A stretch of DNA of 64,000 nt, from assembly GCA_018136815.1 (NCBI GenBank), contig CM030931.1:11152612-11216611 (forward strand), in the 5' to 3' direction. Position 1 is the stretch's first letter; every line of letters begins with the position of its first letter. This DNA comes from Isochrysis galbana (Eukaryota > Haptophyta > Isochrysidales > Isochrysidaceae). Shown in pieces: positions 1-10,317 of the stretch. The notes beneath the pieces are model-generated. The model worked only from the letters and a program-made list of their open reading frames with translations, ran no database searches and was not told where the DNA came from. A program made the position numbers and the translations under genes.

Positions 1-1991
1 GACAGCGGCAATTCCTTGCCTGGCAACCGCTGAAGTGGGTGTAAAAGACATTTCTCAGCATCCGGCGGCGGTGTACGAACCGGCACCTCGATCACCACAC
101 CCCTACCTACTCTCGCCTGAGCCTGCAGTGTTCCACGCATGGTGTACTCACCTTTGGGTTATCGACGATGTAGCCATCCCTGTTCTTGAAGAATGCTCGC
201 GTCTGGTAGACGGCCATCTGCGCTAGAACATATCCATGGTAATAGCAAGACGCCTCGTCTGACAAAATATGTGGAACGGAGAGCAGCGGCCGGGACGACA
301 GCCCGCCCTGGATTTTGACCTCGACCTCATCGGCCAACTTTTGGATCGCTTCCGCATTCAGCTGGTCTTCGGGGAGTTCGTAGAGCGCCTTCTCAAAGTA
401 GGGCACCGCCAGCATAGCGCGCAGCGTCAATACTTCATATGGGTGCTTCGCTGTCACCTCTTCTTCGAGTAGCGGCCACGGCACGGGCGAGCCGTCGCGA
501 GCGCGAGCATACTTGGCACGCCAAGCAGCGTCACTCACAAGAGAGTCGAGAAACATGGACTGGAGTTCGGCGTAGGCCACCGAAGTGGGTGCGCGCTCCT
601 GCGGTAAGCGGATCCGTGTAATGTTGTAGCCTTGGGGGGTGCAGTATGGAGTGAATTTGCCCGTCGGGGGATTGGGGAGTGGGAGGGAGATGGAACCTGT
701 TTTGGCACTGAAGGCGACCGGGCTAGTTGCATTCGCAGCGACGCTTGGGCACTGCGCTCACTTGCGAGAAGAGTGGCGAGGGTTGCTTGATGTTGGAGAA
801 GTGCGCCGCATGCCCTGCCTCGTGCATGAGCGTTTTGAGGCCGACTACGCCCGACCCAACTGCAGCAGGGTCGGCGAGCGAGGTGAAATGCGTAACTGAC
901 GGCTGCCACACGCCATCGGGCTTGAGCCACGCAGGTTGAGGCCAGTGGCAGAATCCATTCGAGTACTTGCCCTTGCGGTCGAGGAGATCGAGAGACATGG
1001 TGGCGCCGCAGTACGAGATGCCTAGCGCGCTGAATGAGCGGCCCCACGCGCCGACCGAACGCTCAAAAGGAAAGTAGGGGTCGAGCTTCTTGGTGATCTC
1101 ACCAGCTAAAACAAAGTTCGTATTCCTGCAACAGGCATGTGCCGTGGGGGCAGTGAACCAGACCGTCGGCAAAAGACGATCGGGATCGCCGCACTCGAAA
1201 GCGAGACGCGCCTCGCACAGCCACCAGAGAGCTCAGCAAGTAGGCGGGCTGTCAAATCACCATGGCTCGAGGGCTGCCGCGCCCTTCTCAGTCTTGAGCT
1301 TGGCGAGCGCGTTACTCATGATTTCGCGCGTCCCTTCCTCGAGGGTGTCCAGGATGCGGAAAAGCTCATTCTTTCCAAACCCTTCAGCCTGCGTTACCTT
1401 GTAATCATAAAAATCAATGTAGCCCAGCGAGCGCGCCATCTCATTGCGCGTGCGAACGAGCTCGACGAACCCATTGGAGGTGATAAAATCGCCAATGGAG
1501 CGAAGGCCCTCCCAGCAGGCTTTGCGTGCGGCCTCATCCGGGTCGACGCGCATCGTGTTGCGCAGCCCAACCGAGGACATCTCGACGAATCCCTTGCCAG
1601 GAAGCTTAGCTCCAAGGACCATCTTATTGCGTGCATCCTCTAGCTTCCCCTCAGCGTTTGTCGCCGCGGCGCGCAGCTCCCGAGCAACCTCCGACTCCAT
1701 GATGTAACAGCCGAAGGTGCGCTCAAATATGCGCAGTGTGCGCACCTCGGCCTCCGAGAGTGCCTCGCCTTCGTCAGCCGATGAGAGTAGCTCGCGCGCA
1801 CGCTTCAGCTTGGCCTCGTCCGCAAGGAACGCCTCCATTTCCCCCTTGGTGCGCGTGAGTTCTCCGACAGAGTAGTGAGGAGCGCTCAGCGCCATCTTGG
1901 TGCCCCAGAACTGCTCTTCAAACGCACGGTGGAGGCGCTCGTAGCCGGAGTTGACCTCATGAATGAAGGAGCGCGCGGCCAACTTGACCAT
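1..1991 (-). CDS. M3-family zinc metallopeptidase (oligopeptidase / mitochondrial intermediate peptidase-like), C-terminus beyond window
   Basis: The gene reads right to left in at least three exons: 1991..1261, 1125..762 and 598..152, joined across introns of 135 and 163 nt with GT-AG ends and frame kept. A further donor at 151 shows that it continues off the left edge. Exon 2 carries the zinc-binding helix HEAGHAAHFSN (the HExxH signature), and exon 3 carries the conserved M3 C-terminal block around DEASCYYHGYVLAQM. M3 enzymes cleave short peptides using one zinc bound by the two His of HExxH and a downstream Glu; some are mitochondrial presequence processors. The 5' end is uncertain: the ATG at 1991 sits directly after a good polypyrimidine-AG acceptor, so an upstream exon carrying a targeting peptide may lie beyond the (GA)n tract, perhaps at 2240-2342. 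The family is clear; the exact subfamily (MIP or OligoF-like) is not. Confidence 0.85.
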
Positions 1992-2026
1992 CTTCCGCAA
2001 AAGCAGAAGAGACAGCGTGCGGGAGA

Positions 2027-2120
2027 CGGGAGGGAGGGAGGGAGAAAGGGAAGGAGAGGGATTGGAGTGGAGGGCAAGCTGTCTCTGTGCGGGAGAGAGA
2101 GAGAGGGAGAGAGGATCAGA

Positions 2121-2207
<87 letters not shown>

Positions 2208-2245
2208 AGAAGAGAAGAGAGAGAGAGAAGAGAGAGCGATGATGC
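2027..2245. repeat. poly-G plus (GA)n purine tract
   Basis: A run of about 35 G flanked by (GA)n and GGGA-rich purine sequence. It lies upstream of the first mapped M3 exon, probably in an intron or the 5' leader. On the minus strand it is a long polypyrimidine run leading into the acceptor just before 1991. The Ser-Leu and Pro runs it would encode are not credible protein. Confidence 0.8.
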
Positions 2246-2355
2246 CCTTTCGTCGGCCGAGGCGCGCCAAATTTTCGATGAATGTCCGAAAGTGATTTTG
2301 AAGTATATTGGCTTCCATAGTCCTGCTGGGTTCATGGTTCATTGGGACCCTACTC

Positions 2356-2383
2356 TACTACTCTACTCTAGAGTAGAGTAGTA
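2356..2383. repeat. 28-bp perfect palindrome
   Basis: Two 14-base arms (TACTACTCTACTCT and its complement) meet with no spacer between 2369 and 2370. It lies between the divergent M3 peptidase and DRC5-like genes. No known site was recognised. Confidence 0.7.
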
Positions 2384-2844
2384 CTTAACGATGGGAAATG
2401 TATGGCTGAATTTGATAGGGTGGTCTACAAGTAGGTGGTATAAGAAATAGTCGAACGCGAACTCAACTCAAACTTTTGGATCGTTTGAACATAGTCAACT
2501 ACCTACTACTCCCTTGAGCTTGAGCCCCAAAGTGAGACCACGCTCAAAACCCCTGAAAGTTTTCCTCTCGCCGCGTAAACGCGGCGCTCAACCGAGCGAA
2601 ACCACGAAATGCACCCCGCAGCTGCAGCTGCGCCGCGAACACACCCAACTCACGGTGCGCGACAGTGAACACCCGTCAACTGCATACTCACCCCCCGTAA
2701 AAAAGTGAACGCGCGTATTTTGTATTTTGTATTTTTTACCACCTACTTGTAACGCCCCACGCCCCACGCCGTCTTCGTCTTCCGCCTGCGGCCTCGCACC
2801 TGCGCTCGCATCTCCGCCTCCGCTTCTCCTTCAGCCAAGGCGGC
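2384..2844. other. intergenic / promoter region between divergent genes
   Basis: No coding region is supported. The stretch has A/T-rich patches, including a repeated TTTTGTATTTTGTATTTTTT motif near 2718-2738, and then a pyrimidine-rich leader before the DRC5-like gene. It probably holds both promoters, but no defined element could be picked out. Confidence 0.4.
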
Positions 2845-2867
2845 ATGGCCTCGACTCGTAAGTGACG

Positions 2868-2940
2868 CGGAGCCGGACCGACCTACGTCGGGAGCTCACC
2901 AGGAAAAAGTACCGGGGGGGGGATCTTTCTCCCTTTCAGC
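2868..2940 (+). repeat. repeat fragment related to the 55.7-kb element
   Basis: The segment starting CGGACCGACCTACGTCGGG and running through the poly-G matches the complement of 55765-55695 inside the 55-kb insertion. It lies within the likely first intron of the DRC5-like gene, so a mobile-element fragment seems to sit in that intron. Confidence 0.55.
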
Positions 2941-3191
2941 ACGAGGTCCAAAAAAAAACTCCTCCCCCCCTCCCCCCCACTCGGTCGGTTGCACCGCCTC
3001 CAGCGGAGCGGCCCCCTCTCCCTCCCCCGCCCTTCCTCTCTCCCTCCCCCTCCCTCCCTCTCTCTCCCTCCCTGCTTCCCCCCGCTCCCCTCCCTTGTCC
3101 TCCCATCCCGCCCGTACGTTCCTGTCTATCTCTCGGAGCCGCACGCGCGGCAGTGGTGGGCAGGGCGCAACGAGCACTCGCGGGCACACAC

Positions 3192-4628
3192 ATGCCGTCC
3201 ACCCAGTTCGACGTCTCAGGCCTCTACGATGAGCACGCGCTTAAGGCGTCGGTCGCCAAGCCGCTTGCCGAGCTCTGCGTGCAGGTCATCGCGGCCAACT
3301 TCAGGAACAGGCCTACGCTGCGCGGTATCCCGCCGAGGTATGTGGCCGCAGTGACCGAGCTACTCCCCACAAACCTGCCGCTCGAGGTCACTGGCCCGCT
3401 CATCATGGACGAGGAGTTCTGGCAGCGCTCATCGCGCAGCCGATGGGACCTCTGCCAGATCTCCGATCATGGCTCGTCATGGAAGCGTTTTTTCTTCGAG
3501 CGATACCTGTCCGATTTTCTCGAAGAATTTGATCCGCTCAAGACCGAGACAGAAGAGCTCATCCGCATTCTCAGTATATGTAAAGACTACGTCTTCTCCG
3601 TCAGGCTACAGCAATTCCTCGCGCACCTCGATATGGAGATGCTCTTCCAACATCTTCCGCTGCTTTCCAACCTCGAGATGACGTATGGCGTCAAACATAT
3701 CGGCATGAAGTGAGTAAATCTGCTTACGGCCACCATTGCACGTAATGCACAGGGGTCCCGCGTGAGCAGCATGGCCGTGCGTGCATGGGCATAAAACGAC
3801 CCGCCACTGCTGTACTGCCCGCAGTGCGCCGCCCCGCAATAACCTGGCCAACGCGACAAATCTGACATGCCTCCGCTCCCTTTTATTCCTTGCAGCTATG
3901 AGAAAGCAAAGTTTGGTATGAAGCTCAGCGATGTCACCTCACTTGCAAAGGCCATCCGCGTGACCGAGACGCTCACCATCCTCTCGCTGCCCGGGAACTT
4001 GCTTGATGACCCCGCGGTGCGCACCCTGGCGGGTGGGCTGGCAGAGAATACGACTATTACCGCGCTTGACTTATCACACAACAAGATTGCCGACCGTGGC
4101 GCCAAGGCTATTGCTAGGCTACTCGATGGTCCATCCGTCGTCATGACACTCAACATGTGCGACAACTCGGTGCATGCCGACGGCGGCAAGTACTTTGGGC
4201 GTGCTCTCCGTGGCAATTGCTCTCTGCAGCACCTGAATCTTCGCCTCAATCGGCTTGGCGACGACGGAGGCCGGCTGCTGCTCGATGGGCTTTTGGAGAA
4301 TGAGACGCTCACGTCACTCAACCTCTCATGCAATGCGCTCGACTTCAACTCTGCACAAGCAGCTTGTGCCGCACTATCTACCGAGAGTGCCAGCTTGCGC
4401 ACGTTAGACCTGTCGGGTAACCAGTTCTCGGAGGAAGCGGGTCGCATCCTCCGCGACACGATCAGCTCAAACACCAGTCTGCTCAAGCTCGACCTCCGAC
4501 TGAACCAGGTGCTGGGGGACACAATGCTCGCGATCGATGATCTTTGCAAGCGCAATGCTGTGTCACTCGCCGAGCAACGCGCTGCCGCCGCCACTGCCGC
4601 CTCTGTCAATGCGAATTCGGGGCTCTAG
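3192..4628 (+). CDS. DRC5: dynein regulatory complex subunit 5-like (TCTE1/FAP155-type) leucine-rich repeat protein
   Basis: Exons 3192..3709 and 3896..4628 join across a 186-nt GTGAGT...TGCAG intron to give 416 residues; the join creates the N-Y of GMNYEKAKFGMK, a junction typical of the family. The N-terminal third (EEFWQRSSRSRW...GSSWKRFFFERYL) matches the conserved TCTE1/DRC5 block. The C-terminal two thirds is a run of about seven ribonuclease-inhibitor-type leucine-rich repeats (LDLSHNKI, LNLRLNRL, LNLSCNAL, LDLSGNQF, LDLRLNQV). In other organisms DRC5 is part of the nexin-dynein regulatory complex linking axonemal doublets, so a motile flagellum is implied. An alternative start is a mini-exon at 2845..2857 (ATG GCC TCG ACT C) with a GTAAGT donor, spliced to 3154, which adds 17 in-frame codons; the CT-rich run before 3153 would be its acceptor tract. 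Other NLR/LRR proteins share the repeat, so the DRC5 call rests on the N-terminus. Confidence 0.78.
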
Positions 4629-5174
4629 TCAATAGGAGAGAGAGTGTGCGCTGCTTGCGAGTATGCCGTGTCAGGTAAAGCATGAGGTGATAGCAGAGAT
4701 GGACTCGCCCAAAGACCAGTGATGATGATGACGGTGGAAATGGAGCTTTGTTGTGGTTGCCGCAGCTGAATGAGTTGTGGCAGCAGCTCGACACGCGACA
4801 CGGCAAAGCTTGGCTGCTACCAGCGCCGCCACGTTGTGCTTAGCTATTTGTGCATGACGTCTGCGCTTAGATATGAATGTGCGAATGGTAATGGGCAATT
4901 AATCTAATAAGTGCACGTGCGTGAGGCAACTCATTGATTGATAATTGCGTCATTTGTCAGCTGGAGGTGAAACGGTTTACAGGGAGGGAGATAAGAGTCC
5001 CGAGGCGGCTCGAAGCCCGGGCAAGCGCCTTGTCGCATCCGTGAGTGACCCTTTTGTTTTTCCTTGTCGCTGGCTTTGCCCCTCGCCAGGGTTACCTCCT
5101 TGCGTGCCCCTCTCTTGTGTGACCCTGATCTCCGCCCCCCGGCCCCCTCAGGTGTCAGGGCTGCTGCCGCCCGC
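4629..5174. other. no gene seen
   Basis: 3' flank of the DRC5-like gene followed by C-rich sequence. There is no credible coding region, RNA or repeat match, except that the last bases lead into the repeated module starting near 5175. Confidence 0.4.
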
Positions 5175-5345
5175 TTGGATTAGCTATCGTGGCGCTACTT
5201 TACTTAGGTCTTCATGAAACCAATTATGGGTTTTCGAAGATTCCTTCCTTATGCTCCTATGCGTAACTGTCGCCCCGTCGGATCGTCCGTCGATCTGTCG
5301 CCCCGTCGCTCTCTTGTCGGCATTCTCTTCCTTGTTCTGCATCTG
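5175..5345 (+). repeat. dispersed 5' module, second copy at 40346-40503
   Basis: About 165 bp match 40346-40503 at high identity with small indels. The shared core includes AACTGTCGCCCCGTCGGATC, the duplicated GTCGCCCCGTCGCTCTCTTG block and GGCATTCTCTTCCTTGTTC. In both places it lies about 240-300 bp ahead of an ATG in the same orientation, so it may be an LTR/promoter or 5'UTR fragment of a mobile element. The two following ORFs are unrelated. Confidence 0.75.
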
Positions 5346-5637
5346 AAAAGCTCTATATAGATGAAAACTTTACTGGCAGTAAACTTGGCGGAGATCAAAG
5401 CAAGATCACACGGACTCCAGGGAGGGTATCCGACATGTGATTGCAACTCATCTTGCGCACGGCGTGCGCCTGCCGAAACTCTTATGCGCATCAATGACGG
5501 CGTGCGGAAACTTCCATGCACACGCACGGCGCCCCCGCAGGGGGGACCGATCCACACGCATCTGGCGAAACTCCGGGGTCCTCCCCTCCGCTTCACTCTC
5601 CTCTTCCTCCTCCACAACCCTCCTCGCTCCTTTCGAC

Positions 5638-6225
5638 ATGGGCCAGTACTTTGTCTACATCGCCAAGCGACTTGGTCAGCGCACCTACGAGGAGATCCGC
5701 ATTGGTCAGCGCACCTACGAGGAGATCCGCACCCCAGCCTTCAGGTTCTGCGAACACATGGAGGAGGGCATGGGCGGCGCCATCCTGGCGATGCTGCTCG
5801 TCACAGCCTCTGGCATGGGCCGTGGATGTGGAGACTTCCGCGTGGATCTGGCCAAGGAACGCTACCCGTCGATGTGGGCACTCATCGAGCCATACATGGG
5901 CCGTTGGTGCAAGGCAACCCTCATGCTCGTCGGCGACTACTCCGACGAGTACGACAAGATCCCAGTCCCAAAGACCAGATACATTGGAGAGCAGGCCGCC
6001 CTCGCCTACCTCTGCATGGAATACATCATGGCGGTCGCGTACGCTGAAACGAATCCCATGGCGCAAGTGCGCCGAACAGCGGGCAAGCTCTACATGCAGG
6101 ACCGACCAAGCGTCCTCTCACGCATCACAGACCTCGCCATCCAAGATCAGCCGAACGACATCGTCGCCATCGAGGAAGAGGGGTGTGAGAAAAAGACGAA
6201 GAAGATGAAAACTCAACACGCATAG
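5638..6225 (+). CDS. orphan protein with duplicated GQRTYEEIR decapeptide
   Basis: Starts at an ATG after a pyrimidine-rich leader (MGQYFVYIAKRL) and encodes 195 residues, ending in a Lys/Glu-rich tail (EEEGCEKKTKKMKTQHA). Codons 14-33 hold two tandem copies of a 30-bp unit encoding GQRTYEEIR plus I or T. The middle is hydrophobic and Gly/Ala-rich (GGAILAMLLVTASGMGRG), followed by a well-ordered helical-looking domain. I do not recognise the family. A diverged copy of the last 80 residues occurs at 16507-16747, fused behind unrelated sequence, so this is a multicopy gene or part of a mobile element. The 3' end is tandemly duplicated (6117-6473). No intron is needed. A real protein is likely; its function is unknown. 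Confidence 0.6.
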   Translation: MGQYFVYIAKRLGQRTYEEIRIGQRTYEEIRTPAFRFCEHMEEGMGGAILAMLLVTASGMGRGCGDFRVDLAKERYPSMWALIEPYMGRWCKATLMLVGDYSDEYDKIPVPKTRYIGEQAALAYLCMEYIMAVAYAETNPMAQVRRTAGKLYMQDRPSVLSRITDLAIQDQPNDIVAIEEEGCEKKTKKMKTQHA

Positions 6226-6473
6226 CTGGGGAGAGTCACTGCGTGTTGAGAGGAAAGCGCGGGGGGGGGGGGGGGAAGCGTGATTAGCTTTGTTTCTCAC
6301 GCATCACAGACCTCGCCATCCAAGATCAGCCGAACGACATCGTCGCCATCGAGGAAGAGGGGTGTGAGAAAAAGACGAAGAAGATGAAAACTCAACACGC
6401 ATAGCTGGGGAGAGTCACTGCGTGTTGAGACGAAAGCGCGGGGGGGGGGGGGAAGCGTGATTAGCTTTGTTTT
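6117..6473 (+). repeat. tandem duplication of 3' coding end and 3'UTR (179-bp unit, 2 copies)
   Basis: The sequence from 6117 (CTCACGCATCACAGACCTCG) repeats from 6296 almost unchanged, including the stop codon, a TGCGTGTTGAGA motif and a poly-G run that differs in length. The second copy is out of the gene and should be non-coding. The near identity suggests a recent event. Confidence 0.9.
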
Positions 6474-6569
6474 GTACCACTGTTGTTAATAACTAAAAAG
6501 AAAACAGATATGTTGAAAAACCACCTGGTCCTCTTTTGACGGAACGCGACTTAGACTCTCCTTGAGAGT

Positions 6570-6770
6570 CAGACATAGATCGCACGCCCTAGCCTGCTTT
6601 GGACAGCTTCTCGCTCTGACCAACCCCTCCTCCCCCTGGGCCCCCCTTTATCAGGAGCCCCCAGCCAGCTCCAGTCGACCGGCAGGGGCGCGAGAGCCAG
6701 CGAGTGAGAGGCAGGAGGGGTCAGGGCCAGCTGCGCCCCAGCCCTCACCCACCCCCTGAGCTTCGCTCCG
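6570..6770 (+). repeat. GC-rich dispersed family, copy D (3' half)
   Basis: Matches 28755-28940 (copy C): shared runs around CAGCCAGCTCCAGTCGA and GGGGCGCGAGAGCC, with Pro-rich shadow ORFs in both. Only the 3' half of the family is present here. Confidence 0.7.
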
Positions 6771-7203
6771 AGGGGGGGGGCGTCGGCGCGCTCCATGGCA
6801 ACTGACGATACAGTTAGTTGAGAGGGAAAGGGTAAAAATAGGGGAAGAGGAGGAATGTCGTCCAAGTAGAACTTATACCACCCACGTGGGGGAAGTTGCC
6901 GAAAAAACCATCCAACCTGAGGTTGCAGCCTCTTATTAGGCAAGGCGCACACAGGCAGTGCTTTTATGCACTCAAGCTCGTAGCAGTCAAGCCATCTCGC
7001 TTCGCGCGGGAGGGGCGCACGGAGGGTAGAACGCTGCGCGCAGAAGCTACGTAGAAGCGTGGAGCAACGACATAGCAGATCGGCGCTTGCTTGCCTACAA
7101 GAACGTTTGGCCATCTTGCGAGAGTGGCACGGCGTGGCACCCGAGCCACGAAGCAGGGCGCGCAAACCAATCACGTACGCGCACTAGCAATCTTCATTTC
7201 CCG

Positions 7204-7839
7204 ATGCCCCTACTAGCTGCAGCAGGGCCCACGCCTGTGGTGATCCATAGCGGTGCACTTGTAAGTCCACTCGAGCAGCCCCTGCGGCCCGCCGCTATGC
7301 CGACTAGCGTACTATTGCGACCGCTCGCTGGAGCACCGAGAGAAGGAGAGTCTCAAGAGTTCCAAAAGGTAAGACCACGGAAGGCGCGACAAGGCATGAG
7401 AGTAGAAGCGCATGCATGCAAAAGAGCACGAAGACGACCATGAGGAATACCGCGCGAGAACCGAGAAGAAACCGCAGCCTTAGCATCGCACCGCTCACAA
7501 CCTCGATTTGTCCTTGTACTCGCTGACTTGACAATATCCTTCCTTGCTCTCTTGGCATTTACATGCACTGGCACGCCGCAGCGCATGCTGCTGACCGTCA
7601 ACTTCGAGCGCCGGCGCCCAGGATCGGCGTGCAACAGCAGCAGCTCAGCTACATCAATTTCCCTAGGCTTCTCGCTCAGTATTCAGAGGCTACACAGATC
7701 TACTGCTGCGAATCCTCGTTCTTCCTGCTACTCTTGGCTCGGCCACACCGTTGTTGTTGTTGCTGCGCCTCTACTCGGCTCTAGTAAGAGAAGGCACATC
7801 GTCATGCACAGACTGAGACTGGCATCGTTCGAGGTTTAG
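7204..7839 (+). CDS. possible small two-exon gene, unrecognised
   Basis: An ATG at 7204 opens 55 codons (MPLLAAAGPTPVVIHSGAL...ESQEFQK) ending at a strong GTAAGA donor at 7369. An acceptor (CGCCGCAG) at 7581 restores the same frame for 86 more codons to a TAG at 7837-7839 (RMLLTVNFERRR...LASFEV). The product would be 140 residues, Ser/Arg-rich at the C-terminus, with no recognised domain. The phase fits, but composition and length are weak evidence; another frame in exon 2 looks equally protein-like. Confidence 0.28.
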
Positions 7840-8096
7840 CTGCTCGAAGCAGCACAATAGGCCAAGGCGCCTCCGTTTGGGGACGAGGAGTTGAGGTTGC
7901 GGGCTAGCGCAGCCGCATTTCATTCTATTGTGCAGCCTTCTCTCCTACCTTCCGACTCCTGTCCTTCAACTATTGAGCACGCGGCAGAACTATGTGCAGC
8001 AGCAGCACAGGTTTTGTTACTGTGCACCTACAGCATGGTACTCACTCCCTCATTCCCATCTTTCCTGAGGGTGGCTGTCAAGGATGATCCCAACCA

Positions 8097-8867
8097 TCAT
8101 GGGGCAAAGGGCAACCGGCCACAACGTTTGGCATGAAGGACCGCCGCCATGTGACTGTCGATCTGTCGTACTGCTTCCTCTGCAATGGTTGAGACAGTAG
8201 CCATCGCACCCATGCCCGAATCCCCGCATGCCAACACCTTGCTGACAGGTGCTATCACATGCACACCACGCCCTCGCAGAGTCTCAAGATGTTCTGAAGT
8301 GATCCGTTGATGCCACATGAAGGTATTCATTGCTGGCGCTACCATGAAGGGTTTGCAAATCGCATATCCGCCATAGGTGGCAGCGAGTGGCCGGGCGAAA
8401 TCATCGTCAAGATCATAGTACCAGGCACGCACAACCGAGGTGAGAAGGGATCCACAGAGGCCAAGCGCGCAGCTCGCTAAGGTGTTTGCACACAGCGGCG
8501 CAATCAGCAGCAGAGAGTTCCGCTTGGCCAGCTCCACGTGCAAGACTGCATCCATGCCGACTTCCCGGTAGGCATCCCACTCGTCCGAGTCGCGAAAGAG
8601 CTGGAGTGCTGGCTGCCCGGCGTGATCCCCTGACCGCCCGTGGGTGTCTACAAGCCTCGAGAGCTGCTCCCACGGCCTCTCTCCCCTGTACACAGAGTGA
8701 AGCAGCTTGAGCGCAGGCTCAGTGAGGACGAGATCAACGCTGACTCCGCTATCAAGCAATGCCGCGCACAGCTCGGGAGTCTTCACCGCCGCCACGCTCC
8801 CCGAGACGCCGAGGCACACGCGCCGCGTAGGCCATCCGACGTCCGACTCGGCGCATGCCGAGGCCAT
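8097..8867 (-). CDS. PPCDC: phosphopantothenoylcysteine decarboxylase (coenzyme A synthesis)
   Basis: A single-exon 256-residue protein of the flavin-dependent HFCD family. The N-terminal flavin-binding turn GVSGSVAA is at residues 20-27. The catalytic His is in AVLHVELAK (H110), followed by IAPLCANT (122-129). The substrate-recognition motif PAMNTFMW is at 178-185, and the ACGDSGMG loop with the catalytic Cys (C214) follows. All key residues of eukaryotic PPCDC/HAL3 are present, so it should decarboxylate 4'-phosphopantothenoylcysteine to 4'-phosphopantetheine, the third step from pantothenate to CoA; the family acts as a trimer in the cytosol. The length is close to family norm. The start at 8867 gives a short non-conserved leader before the Rossmann-like core. 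Upstream at 8870-8900 lies its promoter and then a repeat. Confidence 0.92.
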   Translation of the reverse strand: MASACAESDVGWPTRRVCLGVSGSVAAVKTPELCAALLDSGVSVDLVLTEPALKLLHSVYRGERPWEQLSRLVDTHGRSGDHAGQPALQLFRDSDEWDAYREVGMDAVLHVELAKRNSLLLIAPLCANTLASCALGLCGSLLTSVVRAWYYDLDDDFARPLAATYGGYAICKPFMVAPAMNTFMWHQRITSEHLETLRGRGVHVIAPVSKVLACGDSGMGAMATVSTIAEEAVRQIDSHMAAVLHAKRCGRLPFAP

Positions 8868-8924
8868 CGGCCGCGGCCGGACAGGAGCGCCCGCTCTCTA
8901 ATCTTATATGGGCAATACGTATTC

Positions 8925-9110
8925 ACCGTATTTAGCGAGACCAGACACCCTGTGATAAACATTAAAAGAGGATATGCATGACGTAACCAACAAGCCAAGG
9001 TTTAGGCAAAACAAGCACTTTGTGCTCGCGCTCTCACCTAGCGAAGTTTGTCCTTACTTTTCAAGGACTCGTACTTCAAAGCGAAAGGTGCGGGCCATCA
9101 AAAGTCCCAG
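8925..9110 (-). repeat. dispersed repeat, partial copy (family at 9690 and 46566)
   Basis: The complement matches 46580-46710: shared runs include CAAGCCAAGGTTTAGGCAAA, ACAAGCACTTTGTGCTC and AACATTAAAAGAGGATATGC. It is one of three copies in the window. Confidence 0.8.
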
Positions 9111-9690
9111 TGCACCACCCGAACACGGGGGAAAATTTACCCCCGCATAAAAAAATCTTAAAAAACTAGCCGCTACATGCACGGCGTGGGGCAGATTGCT
9201 AATGCTACTCCCAACTACCCTCCCTTTCCTATCACTCCCTTCCCCCCCCCCCCCCCCGTTGCCTTTCCTAGCAAATGGAGGGGGGGGGAGGCCGCGCGCG
9301 CTGCTTCGACCAGGGGCGTGAGATAGAGGGGGTAAGAGTGCGTGGAGTCCTTGTTCGGGTGTGTTTTCCCTCCCCCTTAGGGGTCGGTCCCTTGAAGAAA
9401 ACTTTTTCCTAGCTCGGGGAGTTCAGGCTATATTTCTGATGCCTAGTTCGGTCGCTACTTTCGCCAAGTCATTAGAGATCTCCAAGTTAAAATCTTTATC
9501 TACTGAGTACAGCGGGGAGATCATCCTGCATCCTGCGCAGGTGCTTGTTACTCGGTCGGGGCGTGTAGCCCAAGTCGTTCTCTCTGAGCTTTAAGGCGTT
9601 GGAAGAAGCCCACCTTCGCCTTGACCAACCAATGGCACCTCGAGAATATGGCCCTTAGGATGGTTGTCGTCGATCTCGCCTCGGCGTTGC
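9111..9690. other. no firm gene; possible eroded ORF at 9433-9594
   Basis: Contains poly-C and poly-G runs near 9240-9290, and a protein-like but unrecognised stretch ending in SGRVAQVVLSEL and a TAA at 9592-9594. No start, intron or family could be supported. It may be transposon debris. Confidence 0.25.
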
Positions 9691-10075
9691 CGTAGTGTAC
9701 GGATAAAGGTACCCAGCTTTCTAGGACCAGTCCTAGAAACTAGGACGGACTTTGCTAGGTGAGAGCATGAGCATACCATGTTATTTTGTCCCAAACCTTG
9801 GCTATTGAGTTACCACATGCATGTCCTCATTAAATGTTCCAGGTGTACCTAGGCACCATTCCCTCAGCAACACCAAGTTTTGTGACGCGTTTATGCGTTT
9901 ATGGGTCACCTGGTCGGAATTGCTACTTGTCCTAGAAACGGGAGAAATGGCTGATACCACCCAATGGGGAGCTCTTCTACCCATGGTCCCCAGGAGATGA
10001 AATGTTGCTTTGACTGCCCTCTTTGAGACCTTCAGTGACCACCAAGCTTGGTTTTGTCATCGAAGTGTCCAATCC
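9690..10075 (+). repeat. dispersed repeat, long copy
   Basis: Co-linear with 46566-46930 over about 370 bp (shared GGATAAAGGTA, CACTAGGTGAGAGC-like, CAGGAGATGAAATGTTGCT). Near 9718-9752 it carries an inverted repeat (CTAGGACCAGTCCTAG) that recurs at 10325-10355. No protein is encoded. Confidence 0.85.
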
Positions 10076-10317
10076 GCTAGCCTACTGCTCCAAAAGGTCT
10101 AAAATAAAACTCCTCTGGTGCGAGCGGACGCCCAAGTGCAGCACCGCATGCTGAATGTGGTAGCAAAAGTGAGCAAAGGCAAGCTCCGCAGAGTTGGTCA
10201 TGGGGAGAGCTAAGGTTGAATGGGATGTGGAGATGGTTTGCTTCAGGTGATGGGATGTCTCATAAGCTCACTATAAGCTATAATGGAGGCATGATCGGCA
10301 GAGTCCTAGAAATCCAA

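Noticed and set aside
2100..2342. Ser-Leu and Pro-rich extension of the M3 peptidase upstream of 1991
   Set aside because: Encoded by poly-G and (GA)n; a splice acceptor lies just before 1991 and such runs are not part of the family.
2862..3191. Coding extension of the DRC5-like protein from 2862
   Set aside because: Begins with GTG and is Pro-rich microsatellite translation; an ATG at 3192 or a spliced mini-exon fits better.
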